Shown here one piece after another: positions 35,796 to 44,356 of a DNA stretch of 64,000 bases. Both the position numbers and the translations under genes were made by a program. This DNA comes from Paenibacillus beijingensis (GTDB lineage: Bacteria; Bacillota; Bacilli; Paenibacillales; Paenibacillaceae), in contig NZ_CP011058.1 of assembly GCF_000961095.1 (NCBI RefSeq), positions 2,287,501 to 2,351,500 on the forward strand, written 5' to 3'. Numbering within the stretch: position 1 is the stretch's first letter; each line of letters opens with the position of its first letter. Under the pieces are notes generated by a model that did not search any database, was not told the DNA's origin, and worked only from the letters and a program-made list of their open reading frames with translations.

Positions 35796-36477
35796 ACAGC
35801 TGGAAGCGGGATACGGCGAAAGCGTCATTTTGCGGGGCGTGACGCTGAAGGTGGAGCCCGGGCAGGTCGTTTGCCTGCTCGGCCGCAACGGGGTCGGCAA
35901 GACGACGCTGATGAAAAGCGTGATGGGCGTGCTGAAGGCGCGCAAAGGAACGGTGAGGTACGCGGGCAAAGATCTCACCAGGCGTCCTCCGGGGGAGCGG
36001 GCGCGCAGCGGGCTCGGCTACGTGCCGCAGGGGCGCGAAATTTTTCCGCAGCTGACGGTGCGCGACAATATAATGATCGGCCTCGAAGCTTCGCGCACCA
36101 GAACGAAAACCATTCCGGACGAAGCCGTCGCCAAATTCCCGGCGCTGCCCGCCATGTACGGCCGCAGAGGCGGCGATTTGAGCGGCGGACAGCAGCAGCA
36201 GCTCGCATTCGCGCGGGCGCTCGTGTCTCGCCCTGAGGTGCTTCTCCTCGACGAGCCGTGCGAAGGCATCCAGCCTTCGATCGTCGACGATATCCGTGAA
36301 GTGATCCGTTCCATCAAGGCGGCCGGCCGGACGGCGATTCTGCTGGTGGAGCAAAACGTGGAGTTCGTAAGAAGCGTCGGCGACTATTTTTATATATTGG
36401 AAAAGGGAACCGTTGCCTGGGAAGGCACGCCGGAGGCGCTGACCGACGATATCGTGCGCCATTATTTGACGGTATAA
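35782..36477 (+). CDS. urtE: Urea ABC transporter, ATP-binding protein UrtE
   Basis: A 231-residue LivF-type ATPase: Walker A GRNGVGKTT (about 37), LSGGQQQQLAFARAL signature (about 133), Walker B LLLDEPCEGIQPS and VEQNVEFV. The CEGIQPS variant after Walker B is characteristic of UrtE. ATG 35782 after AAAGGCGGG is inside the end of urtD. A terminator-like hairpin follows. Confidence 0.94.
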   Translation: MLTVEQLEAGYGESVILRGVTLKVEPGQVVCLLGRNGVGKTTLMKSVMGVLKARKGTVRYAGKDLTRRPPGERARSGLGYVPQGREIFPQLTVRDNIMIGLEASRTRTKTIPDEAVAKFPALPAMYGRRGGDLSGGQQQQLAFARALVSRPEVLLLDEPCEGIQPSIVDDIREVIRSIKAAGRTAILLVEQNVEFVRSVGDYFYILEKGTVAWEGTPEALTDDIVRHYLTV

Positions 36478-36484
36478 CATGCAA

Positions 36485-36546
36485 GGCCGGCTGCGGCAAG
36501 GACATCCGAAGGGAGGCTTCGGATGCTTGCTCCGCTGCCGGCCCTG
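36485..36546 (+). terminator. Hairpin terminating the urt operon
   Basis: GCCGGC(T)GCGGCAAG and CTTGCTCCGCTGCCGGC form a long stem with an inner CATCCGAAG/CTTCGGATG pairing, followed by CTGCTTTTG. The 409-nt gap to spoVT holds this, a possible sigma G promoter and two unconvincing overlapping frames. Confidence 0.75.
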
Positions 36547-36759
36547 CTTTTGTACACTGCGCGCAAGCTCCGGGAACTCGTCTCGTAAGCGTGGTGATAC
36601 TTGACGGCGGTCAACGTACGAACACGCTTCCGGCCTGGCGAGGCTGGCTGCACGGCATGACTACCGCCGGATCACATGAATGGTTATCTGCAGAACGGGA
36701 AACGGCGTTCCATTCTGCGAAAGCGTTTTTATTTTTCGCCGGACGCCTGTTTACGGCCA

Positions 36760-36790
36760 TGCATAAGAAAATGGGAGCGGATGAATACTA
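36760..36790 (+). promoter_or_regulatory. Possible sigma G promoter of spoVT
   Basis: TGCATA (36760-36765) and AATACTA (36784-36790) are 18 nt apart and match the sigma G consensus GHATR / CATNHTA at all but one position. spoVT is a sigma G gene in B. subtilis. Confidence 0.5.
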
Positions 36791-36892
36791 TGGGCAGATT
36801 CGAAACTTTACACACGGATCACTCCTGTTCCCAGATAAAAACTGCAACGTCCAGTCGACTTAACTCTTCAAGGAAAGCGGGGCAACATGACA

Positions 36893-37432
36893 ATGAAAGC
36901 AACTGGAATTGTGCGTCGAATCGATGATCTTGGCCGGGTAGTCATACCGAAAGAAATCCGCCGTACGCTGCGCATCCGCGAGGGCGATCCGCTTGAAATT
37001 TTCGTGGACCGCGACGGAGAAGTGATATTGAAAAAATATTCCCCGATCGGCGAGCTTGGCGATTTCGCCAAAGAATATGCCGAGTCGCTGAACGAGAGCA
37101 CGGGCCACATTACAATGATTTCCGACCGGGACGCCATCATTGCCGTTGCCGGCGCCTCCAAGAAAGAATATATGGACAAGCCGATCGGCTCGCTGCTCGA
37201 AAGCTGCATGGAAAACCGGAAGGCCGTTTTGGAAACGGGCGGCGAGTACGAAATTGTGAAAAATGCCCCGGAGACGTTCTCTTCAATCGTTGCCGCTCCA
37301 ATTATTGCAGGCGGAGACCCGATCGGCACCGTCATCCTGCTCAGCAAGGAAGAAGGCGTAAAGATGGCCCAGATGGAGCAAAAAATGGCCGAGACGGCGG
37401 CCGGGTTTCTCGCCAAACAGATGGAGCAGTGA
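36893..37432 (+). CDS. spoVT: Stage V sporulation protein T
   Basis: A 179-residue forespore regulator. The AbrB-like DNA-binding domain MKATGIVRRIDDLGRVVIPK is virtually identical to B. subtilis SpoVT; a GAF-like domain follows (about 55-179), ending AETAAGFLAKQMEQ. It tunes sigma G-dependent genes up or down. ATG 36893 gives the known N terminus and has AAGCGGGG ten bases upstream; ATG 36887 is two codons earlier. Confidence 0.96.
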   Translation: MKATGIVRRIDDLGRVVIPKEIRRTLRIREGDPLEIFVDRDGEVILKKYSPIGELGDFAKEYAESLNESTGHITMISDRDAIIAVAGASKKEYMDKPIGSLLESCMENRKAVLETGGEYEIVKNAPETFSSIVAAPIIAGGDPIGTVILLSKEEGVKMAQMEQKMAETAAGFLAKQMEQ

Positions 37433-37439
37433 GATGGGC

Positions 37440-37497
37440 AAACAGGCTTCCACGCCGCGAAGAAAAAGTTCTTCCCGGCGCGGAAGCCTGTTTGTTT
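37440..37497 (+). terminator. Terminator after spoVT
   Basis: AAACAGGCTTCC and GGAAGCCTGTTT pair, with further GC pairing inside (CGCCG/CGGCG), followed by GTTTG. It ends spoVT transcription. Confidence 0.8.
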
Positions 37498-37643
37498 GGG
37501 CGGGGCGGTTGGAGGGGGATGCGGTCGACTGCCGTCACGCATGCCACACCGCGCGCTTGAAATTGCGCGCGGTACGAAATGGCGGCAAGCTCGCCAATAG
37601 CGCAGCCATTGTCTGCTCCTTCCTAGTGAAAAAGGAGAGCGGA

Positions 37644-37761
37644 GCGGACTAATTGTTCTGGAGAAGCGGAGCGTTCGCCTTTGTCCCCGGATTCGTACCT
37701 TTTCAAATTCGATTCAAAATGAATCCGGGGACAACAGCGATCGGAAGAATAATTAGTCCGC
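37644..37761. repeat. 118-nt nested inverted repeat
   Basis: Outer arms GCGGACTAATTGTTCT (37644-37659) and AGAATAATTAGTCCGC (37746-37761) match with one mismatch; inner arms TTGTCCCCGGATTC (37681-37694) and GAATCCGGGGACAA (37721-37734) are perfect. It lies between the convergent ends of spoVT and the DUF4397 gene. It may be a small interspersed element or a structured 3' region. Confidence 0.7.
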
Positions 37762-37776
37762 GCAGCCAGCACTTTT

Positions 37777-39099
37777 TCATCCTCCCCTCTCGTCGTGCAA
37801 CAAAATCGTCTCCAGCGGCGGGTTTCCGCCCTTGATTCCGACCGCGATTGCGGTTGTGACCGTGCCGGGGGCAAACTCGATGGCGGCCGATTCCAGCAGC
37901 GGCCGGGGGGAACCGGTGGGCATGATCTGCAAATCGGCACAGAGCGGCGCAAGGGTCACATAAGAGGACGCTTCGGCAAATTCGATGTTGCGGTACAGCG
38001 TGCCCCCGTCCCTGAACATGACGTCGGTGCCGCCTTCCTGAGGAGCAAGATGAATGAACCGCGTTTTGGCGCATCCGTCCGCGACGGACCGTTCGTCCCG
38101 GAACAAACAGAGCCTCATTTCGTCCGGAGAACCGCCGGCCGCCGCCGCCGTGTAAGAGACGCCGCTCTCGAGATCGACGGTTTCCGTCAGCCGGACGAGC
38201 TTGCGCCGCGCTTCCGCCCAATGGAAGGTGCAGGCGCCCGGACGAACGTCGATATAATCGGTGATGCTCTTATAAGCAAGCGAAGCGGCGATTTGCGACC
38301 CGGCCGCATGGACGTCGAATGCCGGCGCGCCGGGACAGGCATTCAGCACACGCACCCGCGCGGACGGCTCCTTTGTGACCGGAGCATGAAGCGGCAGCGG
38401 CTCATTGCCCGGCGGCGGCGCGTTACCCGCCAATAGCCCGTACCCGTGACCCGGCATTGCCGCATATGCGTCGGGTACGGCGGCGAATTGGGCGGGCGGG
38501 CGCTCCGCCTGGAAGCTTTTCAATATCTGGTTGCCGTCGGGATAATAAGGCGGCGGAAACGGATAGGCGGCAGAAGTACCGGATACGGTTCCGGCGGTGC
38601 CCGGAGCAGGGAAGCTTGAAGCGCCGAACGGCGGATCGCGGTAAGCGCCGGAATCCGGAAAGCCGTAAGCGCCGGGCGCGGGATCGTTTAGAGCGCCGGA
38701 AGCCGGATGAGCGTCCATACCGGCTTGAACGGCCGTATCCGGACGGGGTTCATAAGAGCCGCCAGGATAAGCTAACGGGCCGTTGGGAGGAAGAAAGCTC
38801 CCGGGCTGCAGCGGATAGTAGGGCGGATCGTTATAACCGGACAGCGGGGCGGCATGCGCAAACCCGGGGAAAAACCCGGCTTGCATGTAAGGATCGCCAT
38901 GGGCCGGGACAAGCGAGCCGCGGTCGCTGAACGGATCGCCGTAAGCATGCACCGCATCGGCAAGCTTGCGCACGCTGGCGATGTACAGTCCGTTGTAATG
39001 TTCGTGCAGATCGCGGTTTGAAGATTGATAGAGCTGGGCAAGCAGGCCGTAAAGGCTCGCTTTTTTCCATTCCATAATGGTGAAGTCGTGCGGCGTCAT
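37777..39099 (-). CDS. DUF4397 domain-containing protein with Pro/Gly/Tyr-rich linker
   Basis: A 440-residue protein. Residues 1-50 (MEWKKASLYGLLAQLYQSSN...) are helical and polar; residues 55-235 are low-complexity, rich in Pro, Gly, Tyr and Ala; the C-terminal half (about 240-430) is a duplicated beta fold typical of DUF4397 (VRVLNACPGAPAFDVH, then TRFIHLAPQEGGTDVMF). No signal peptide is seen. The Tyr/Pro-rich linker recalls spore-surface proteins, an inference only. AAGGAGGAATGACCG precedes the ATG. Confidence 0.85.
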   Translation of the reverse strand: MTPHDFTIMEWKKASLYGLLAQLYQSSNRDLHEHYNGLYIASVRKLADAVHAYGDPFSDRGSLVPAHGDPYMQAGFFPGFAHAAPLSGYNDPPYYPLQPGSFLPPNGPLAYPGGSYEPRPDTAVQAGMDAHPASGALNDPAPGAYGFPDSGAYRDPPFGASSFPAPGTAGTVSGTSAAYPFPPPYYPDGNQILKSFQAERPPAQFAAVPDAYAAMPGHGYGLLAGNAPPPGNEPLPLHAPVTKEPSARVRVLNACPGAPAFDVHAAGSQIAASLAYKSITDYIDVRPGACTFHWAEARRKLVRLTETVDLESGVSYTAAAAGGSPDEMRLCLFRDERSVADGCAKTRFIHLAPQEGGTDVMFRDGGTLYRNIEFAEASSYVTLAPLCADLQIMPTGSPRPLLESAAIEFAPGTVTTAIAVGIKGGNPPLETILLHDERGG

Positions 39100-39340
39100 C
39101 GGTCATTCCTCCTTCGCATCCGTAAAGTCCGGGAGGCTGCCGCGAGCTTCGCCGCCGGAACCGGATCGGTAATGGGCCTTTCGCGGCGCAAACGGCAGCC
39201 GATGTATTACATGTATGACGATAAACGTCTCCTCATGCGGCCTCTCTGCCGGATAAGGGTTGTTCGCGTATGCGCAGGCGCGGTACAATGGGGGTTATAA
39301 TGGCTGAAGCCGCTTCACATGAGACGTAGGAGTTGGATTT

Positions 39341-41200
39341 GTGAGAAACGGGAGGGCAAAGGTCGGCGGCATGTTCGGAGCCGCAGCCGTTATGGCCGGG
39401 GCGGCCCTCGTTTCCAAGCTGCTGGGGACGATGCAAAAGATACCGCTGCAAAATGTGGCCGGAGACCGGGTATTCGGCATTTATAACGCCGTCTACCCGT
39501 TCTACCAGCTGCTGCTTGTGCTCGCGACGGCCGGCCTGCCCGTAGCGGTGTCGCTGCTCGTGGCGCAGCGGCTGGAGGCGGGCGACCTTCGCGGCGCGCG
39601 CCGGATACGGACGGCCGGGCTGCTGCTGCTCGGCTCCGGCGGCGCGGCGGGCTTCGCGGCGATGTGGACCGGCGCGCCGGTGCTCGCCGGATGGATCGGC
39701 GATCCGGCGGTTGCCCCCGCCATACGCACCGTATCGCTGGCACTGTGGACGGTGCCGGCGCTCGCCGCGCTGCGCGGCTATGCGCAGGGCATCGGCGTGA
39801 TCGCGGGTCCGGCGCTGTCGCAGCTGGCGGAGCAGACGGTGCGGGTGGCGGCCATGATCGCCCTGCTTGCGATCGGCTGGGAAGCGGGCTGGTCGGAAGC
39901 CGGGCTGGCGGCCGGAGCGATGTCCGGCTCCGCGTTCGGCGGTGCGGCCGGACTGTTGTTCATGGCGGTTTACTTGCGCGGCCGGCGCGGAGCGGATGAG
40001 ACCGCAAGCGCCGTCGAGAGCCTGCCGGATGCGCGGACCCGGCAGCCGGGGGAGGGCCGAGCCGGCATGAGCTCCGACAGCCGTCATGCAGCGGTGGATG
40101 ATGCGCCGGGCAAGGCACTGGATACGACGAGCGGGCAAAGAGGCATCGCAGTTGTCCGGCATCCGAAGAAGATCGCTGTGGAAGCGCATCTCCGCAACAA
40201 CATACGAACATCGGCAAGTGCGGCCGCCTCCTTAAGGCAGCTGGCGGCGGAGATGAAGCGTCTGGCTGCGCTGGCGCTGCCGGTCGCGCTTGGAGCGATT
40301 GTCGTGCCGGTCGCCGGGGCCGTCGATGCGTTTACGGTTCCCCGGCTGATGCATCGAAGCGGCATGACCGCTGCCGAAGCGATGGAGCAGTTCGGCATTT
40401 ACAGCCGCTGCCAGCCGCTTGTGCAGCTTGTTGTAATGGTTGCGGCCGCCGCCGCTTCGGCGCTTGTGCCTGCGATCGCCAGAGCCCGCTTTCGCGGCGA
40501 TGCGGCAGGCGCGGCAAGGCAGGCTTCGCTTGCGATGCGGGCCGCATGGCTGATCGGCCTGCCTGCCAGCGCGGGACTGGCGCTGCTCGCCGGCCCGCTT
40601 AATGTGATGCTTTACGGAGACGATACGGGGCGGCTCACGTTCGCGCTGGTCGGCTCCACGGCGCTTGCCGGCGCGCTGAACGCCGTAGCCGCTCCGGCGC
40701 TGCAGGGGCTTGGCGCCGTGAGGCTGCCGGCCGCGTTTCTGCTGGCGTCGGCGCTGCTGAAGGCCGCGCTGAACGCGGCGCTTGTGCCCGCGCTCGGCAT
40801 CGCCGGCGCCGCCTGGGCCGGCATCGCCGCGCTTGGCGCCGCCGCGCTGCTCGGCGCCGCCGCGGTCGCCCGCGCCGCCCGTGCCGCCGGCGGCGCGGCT
40901 CCGCTGCCCGCTCGCGGGCGGCTGCGCGCCGCCGCGGGCACGGCCGCTGCGCTCGCGGTCATGGCCGCGGCGCTGCTGGCGGCGGAGCGGGCGCTGCAGA
41001 GCCCGCTCGGCCGCATGCTGCCGCCGCGGGCGGCAGCAGCCGCGCTGGCGCTGACGGGCGTTGCCGTTGGCGCCGGCGCGTACGCCGCCGCGCTGCTCCG
41101 CTGCGGCGGCATCGGCGCGCGCGAGCTGCGCGCGCTGCCGGGCGGCGAAGCGCTTGCCGCCCGGCTTGAGCGCTGGCGGCTGCTTCCGCCGCGCCGCTGA
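39341..41200 (+). CDS. yabM: Polysaccharide/lipid flippase, SpoVB/YabM (MOP) family
   Basis: A 619-residue MOP/MATE-fold membrane protein with about 14 helices. GGMFGAAAVMAGAALVSKLLG starts helix 1, NAVYPFYQLLLVLATAGLPVAVS is helix 2 and GIYSRCQPLVQLVVMVAAA is in the second half. A hydrophilic insert (about 222-300) between the halves is longer than in relatives. It probably moves lipid-linked wall or spore polysaccharide precursors. The start is GTG at 39341, with TAGGAG upstream. The last 500 nt are extremely GC- and Ala-rich. Confidence 0.88.
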   Translation: MRNGRAKVGGMFGAAAVMAGAALVSKLLGTMQKIPLQNVAGDRVFGIYNAVYPFYQLLLVLATAGLPVAVSLLVAQRLEAGDLRGARRIRTAGLLLLGSGGAAGFAAMWTGAPVLAGWIGDPAVAPAIRTVSLALWTVPALAALRGYAQGIGVIAGPALSQLAEQTVRVAAMIALLAIGWEAGWSEAGLAAGAMSGSAFGGAAGLLFMAVYLRGRRGADETASAVESLPDARTRQPGEGRAGMSSDSRHAAVDDAPGKALDTTSGQRGIAVVRHPKKIAVEAHLRNNIRTSASAAASLRQLAAEMKRLAALALPVALGAIVVPVAGAVDAFTVPRLMHRSGMTAAEAMEQFGIYSRCQPLVQLVVMVAAAAASALVPAIARARFRGDAAGAARQASLAMRAAWLIGLPASAGLALLAGPLNVMLYGDDTGRLTFALVGSTALAGALNAVAAPALQGLGAVRLPAAFLLASALLKAALNAALVPALGIAGAAWAGIAALGAAALLGAAAVARAARAAGGAAPLPARGRLRAAAGTAAALAVMAAALLAAERALQSPLGRMLPPRAAAAALALTGVAVGAGAYAAALLRCGGIGARELRALPGGEALAARLERWRLLPPRR

Positions 41201-41420
41201 CGCTTTCCCGGCGCCCGACCGAAACGCCGGCCGCCCGGATTACATACACGAGCTGCCGTGCGATCGGCGCACAAGCCGTTTTTCACTGCACGGCCCAGCG
41301 CGTCGGCCGTGTTTAACCGGAACACTGTAGCGCAGCTAAGCAGATCAGCAGATCAGCCTGATCTTGACAAGCGCTTGCCGCTTCTCATGTTTCCGCATCG
41401 ATAAAGGAGGGTAATCGCAT

Positions 41421-42908
41421 ATGGCTCTACGTAGCCTTACCGTCGCCGGGCTCGGCACCGGAGATCCCGACCAGCTTACGCTCGGCGTATGGCGGCGCCT
41501 GCAAAACGCCGCCCGCGTCTACGTCCGGACGGAAAAGCATCCCATGATGCATATGCTGCGCGATAACGGCATCGAGGCCGTATCGTTCGACCGGGTGTAC
41601 GAGCAGTTCGACTCGTTCCCGGAAGTGTACGAGGCGATCGCAAGCGAGCTGATCGACCTGGCGAAGTCTGAAGCCGGCGGCGTCCTGTACGCCGTTCCGG
41701 GCCACCCGATGGTGGCGGAGCGGACGGTTCAGCTGCTGCGCGAGCGCTGCCCGCAGGAGGAGATCGCGCTTGAAATCGTCGGCGGCGAAAGCTTCCTCGA
41801 CGGCGCATTCACCGCGCTCGGCTTCGATCCGATCGAAGGCTTCCAGTTGCTGGATGCGGCCTCCTTGCGCGCTTACGACATTTCGCCGCAGCTGCACACG
41901 CTAATCGGGCAGGTGTACGACGAATTTACCGCTTCCGATGTGAAGCTGACGCTGATGGAGCGGTATCCCGACGAGCATCCCGTTGTCATCGGCCACAGCC
42001 TCGGCGTAGCGGGAGAGGAGCAAATCGTGCGCGTGCCGCTCTACGAGCTGGACCGGACGCCCGGCTGGGGCAATCTGTCGCTCGTCTATGTGCCGCGCTC
42101 GGACGACGATGCGCTGCGCAGCCGCTCGTTTGACCGGCTCCATGAAATTGTCGCCATTCTCCGCAGTCCGGAAGGCTGCCCGTGGGACCGCGAGCAAACC
42201 CATCAGTCGATCCGCAAAAACTTCATCGAAGAGCTGTACGAAGCGCTCGAAGCGATCGACGACGACGATCCGGCCGGCATGAAGGAAGAGTTTGGCGATG
42301 TCATGTTGCAGGTGATGCTGCACAGCCAGATGGAAGAGGAAAACGGCGCTTTTTCCGTCTACGATGTCATCCAGGAGCTGAGTGAGAAGCTGCTGTTCCG
42401 TCATCCTCATGTGTTCGGGGAGCGGGGGGCGGCCGATGCCGACGAAGCGCTCGTCAACTGGGAGCAGATGAAGGCCGAGGAGAAGAAGCTGAAAGGGCGC
42501 GATACGGACCGGACCTCCGTGCTGGACGGCATTCCCCGCGATCTGCCGGCGCTGCTGAAAGCGTACAAGCTGCAGAAAAAAGCGTCCAAAGTCGGCTTTG
42601 ACTGGGATGCGCTGGCGCCGGTGCTGGCGAAGATCGAAGAGGAGCTGCAGGAAGTGCGGGAAGCGGCGCAGGGCGAAGATGCGGACGCGAAGGCGGACGA
42701 GCTTGGCGACCTGCTGTTTGCCGTCGTTAATGCGGCGCGGTTTTTGGACGTCGATCCCGAAGAGGCGCTTTCCCGCACGAATGCGAAATTCCGCAGCCGG
42801 TTTCTCTATATCGAAGAGCAGCTTCGTATAAACGGCAAATCTTTTGACCAGACTGATTTAATAGAGATGGACAAATGGTGGGAGGAAGCGAAGGACAGGA
42901 GCCGTTAA
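41421..42908 (+). CDS. mazG: YabN: tetrapyrrole-methylase-like domain fused to MazG NTP pyrophosphohydrolase
   Basis: A 495-residue fusion. Residues 1-220 are a tetrapyrrole methylase fold (LTVAGLGTGDPDQLT, YAVPGHPMVAERTVQLL). Residues 230-490 are MazG with two helical repeats: EELYEALEAIDDDDP...EEFGDVMLQVMLH is the magnesium-binding EExxE/ExxD site. MazG hydrolyses aberrant or surplus NTPs to NMP and pyrophosphate. AAGGAGGG precedes the ATG. The fusion is normal in Firmicutes. Confidence 0.95.
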   Translation: MALRSLTVAGLGTGDPDQLTLGVWRRLQNAARVYVRTEKHPMMHMLRDNGIEAVSFDRVYEQFDSFPEVYEAIASELIDLAKSEAGGVLYAVPGHPMVAERTVQLLRERCPQEEIALEIVGGESFLDGAFTALGFDPIEGFQLLDAASLRAYDISPQLHTLIGQVYDEFTASDVKLTLMERYPDEHPVVIGHSLGVAGEEQIVRVPLYELDRTPGWGNLSLVYVPRSDDDALRSRSFDRLHEIVAILRSPEGCPWDREQTHQSIRKNFIEELYEALEAIDDDDPAGMKEEFGDVMLQVMLHSQMEEENGAFSVYDVIQELSEKLLFRHPHVFGERGAADADEALVNWEQMKAEEKKLKGRDTDRTSVLDGIPRDLPALLKAYKLQKKASKVGFDWDALAPVLAKIEEELQEVREAAQGEDADAKADELGDLLFAVVNAARFLDVDPEEALSRTNAKFRSRFLYIEEQLRINGKSFDQTDLIEMDKWWEEAKDRSR

Positions 42909-43083
42909 ACCGCCACTGTTCGCCAACTTCCGCTAAAAATTCGCCAATTTTTTTTTCGCATGACAGCAGGATTTCATCATGTTCAGGCCGAATTACTACC
43001 CCTTGAAGTCAGTGGGCAGCAGCCGTAAAGCGCATGAGACGCTTACGAATTTTCAAACAATGTACTTGGGAGGATAATAAAAC

Positions 43084-43356
43084 ATGAACAAAAACGATCT
43101 GATCAACAATATTGCAACGAAAAGCGGTTTGACCAAGCGCGACGTCGAATCCGTACTGAACTCTTTTCTCGGCGAAGTAACTGACGCTTTGTCCTCGGGC
43201 GAAAAAGTGCAGCTCATCGGCTTCGGCACGTTCGAAACCCGCACCCGTTCCGGACGTACGGGCCGCAACCCGCAAACCGGCCAGGAAATCAGCATTCCCG
43301 AATCCAAAGTTCCAGCGTTCAAAGCCGGCAACAAACTGAAGGAAGCCGTTAAGTAA
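43084..43356 (+). CDS. hup: HU family DNA-binding protein
   Basis: A 90-residue HU. MNKNDLINNIATKSGLTKRD forms the dimer helices, GFGTFETRTRSGRTGRNPQTG is the DNA-intercalating arm with its proline and PAFKAGNKLKEAVK the C terminus. It is the major nucleoid protein. TGGGAGGATAATAA is the RBS. It lies between mazG and rlbA, with rlbA starting one base after its stop. Confidence 0.97.
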   Translation: MNKNDLINNIATKSGLTKRDVESVLNSFLGEVTDALSSGEKVQLIGFGTFETRTRSGRTGRNPQTGQEISIPESKVPAFKAGNKLKEAVK

Positions 43357-43357
43357 G

Positions 43358-43630
43358 TTGCGTCTGGACAAGTTCCTTAAAGTATCGAGGCTGATCAAGC
43401 GCCGCACCGTCGCCAAGGATGTATCCGAGCAGGGGCGCGTCTGGATCAACGGCCGCGAAGCCAAGCCGAGCAGCACCGTCAAAGTCGGCGACGAGCTGAA
43501 GATCGGGTTCGGGCAGAAGTATATTACCGTCCGCGTCGAGCGGATTGCGGAAACGACCCGGAAGGATGAGGCGAGCGAGCTGTACACGCTGCTTAAGGAA
43601 GAAGCGCGCGAGCGCGAGGATTTGTTTTAA
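43358..43630 (+). CDS. rlbA: S4-domain RNA-binding protein RlbA (YabO, RqcP)
   Basis: A 90-residue Hsp15/S4-domain protein: MRLDKFLKVSRLIKRRTVAK and GRVWINGREAKPSSTVKVGDEL. In Bacillus YabO/RqcP binds obstructed 50S subunits with peptidyl-tRNA and helps RqcH add alanine tails. TTG 43358 starts 1 nt after the HU stop; GGAAG in the HU end serves as RBS. Confidence 0.93.
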   Translation: MRLDKFLKVSRLIKRRTVAKDVSEQGRVWINGREAKPSSTVKVGDELKIGFGQKYITVRVERIAETTRKDEASELYTLLKEEAREREDLF

Positions 43631-43662
43631 ACGGGTAAACCGACGATTGTTTTATCTCTTCT

Positions 43663-43690
43663 AAAAGACCGCATGCTGCGGTCTTTTTTT
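43663..43690 (+). terminator. Terminator after rlbA
   Basis: AAAAGACCGCA, loop TGC, TGCGGTCTTTTTTT: a perfect stem with T run closing the mazG-HU-rlbA set. Confidence 0.92.
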
Positions 43691-43691
43691 A

Positions 43692-43943
43692 ACAGGCTGT
43701 CCCAGTGAACACTGGCAATCGCTCTGCATCGACCCCAATCTCACGTTCAGGCGATAAAAGCCCGGAATTCCTGTACAATCGCGGGTATTCCCTCTCGAAT
43801 GCGATTTTGTTGGATAATACCTGCACATTTGCAGGTATAGCGAGGAAGGACCTCCAACTCCGCTTTGCCAGCGGTAACTGGAGGTCCTTTTGCGTTATAT
43901 TCGGGACTAGCTCATTCACGGGAACACGAGGGAGACAGCCCCT
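43692..43943. repeat. Composite intergenic repeat element, copy 1
   Basis: About 250 nt bounded by GGCTGTC at the left and GACAGCC at the right. It contains a CACGTTCAGG block, a CCCGGAATTCCTGTAC block, CCTGCACATTTGCAGG and the hairpin AAGGACCTCCA...TGGAGGTCCTT (43847-43889). Read on the minus strand it matches 61242-61670 block by block. The short frames over it (about 44-116 codons) are not genes. Confidence 0.8.
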
Positions 43944-44038
43944 AAGCTTCGTTCCCGAATTAGGAAGGCGAATTCGTCCTTCCGTTGATTCGTCCTCGCT
44001 AAAAACGGGTCCCTCCATCTTAGAGGGAACTATTAGCA

Positions 44039-44215
44039 CTATTGCTGACGGCCAGGCGCCTGGCTGGAGGACGGGTTCTCATTGAAGACCTCCGCCGCTT
44101 CCTCCGCGGAGAATTCCGTATCGTCTTCGCCCGGGGCGGGGATCTGATTCAATCGGGTCCCTTGGACTTCCGCTTTGGATGCTTGGTTGCGGCTATGGTT
44201 TTGCTCGTGGGGCAT
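44039..44215 (-). CDS. Small acidic protein of unknown function (58 residues)
   Basis: The minus strand encodes 58 residues from ATG 44215 behind AAAAGGAGGTGTCACC, one of the best ribosome-binding sites in the window. The protein is hydrophilic: MPHEQNHSRNQASKAEVQG, then an acidic block GEDDTEFSAEEAAEVFNE and a Ser/Pro/Gln tail. The Asn/Gln-rich start with EFSxE block faintly recalls YfhD or gamma-type spore proteins, but this is not an assignment. It is divergent from the DUF2203 remnant and ends next to the repeat element. Confidence 0.6.
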   Translation of the reverse strand: MPHEQNHSRNQASKAEVQGTRLNQIPAPGEDDTEFSAEEAAEVFNENPSSSQAPGRQQ

Positions 44216-44356
44216 GGTGACACCTCCTTTTTTACAGTGGGCAACAAGCTATAGTTTCCCGTTTCGCTTGCTTTTTATGCAGCGCGGCGGCTCTCGATCA
44301 AGGATGGCAATCGGATGCGCGATCGATTACACTTTGGGGAAAGGAGTGGATATGCC

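Noticed and set aside
36591..36927. Two overlapping frames of 83-90 codons before spoVT
   Set aside because: They lack a good ribosome-binding site, overlap each other in different frames, and cover the probable sigma G promoter; the peptide sequences are not protein-like.
40612..41325. 237-codon minus-strand frame over yabM
   Set aside because: Antisense shadow in very GC-rich sequence; Ala/Ser/Arg composition reflects the codon pattern of yabM.
43689..44085. Opposing frames of 116 and 126 codons in the repeat region
   Set aside because: They arise from the repeat element; the same phrase (VPNIT.KDLQ) appears at 61.3 kb in a similarly noncoding context.
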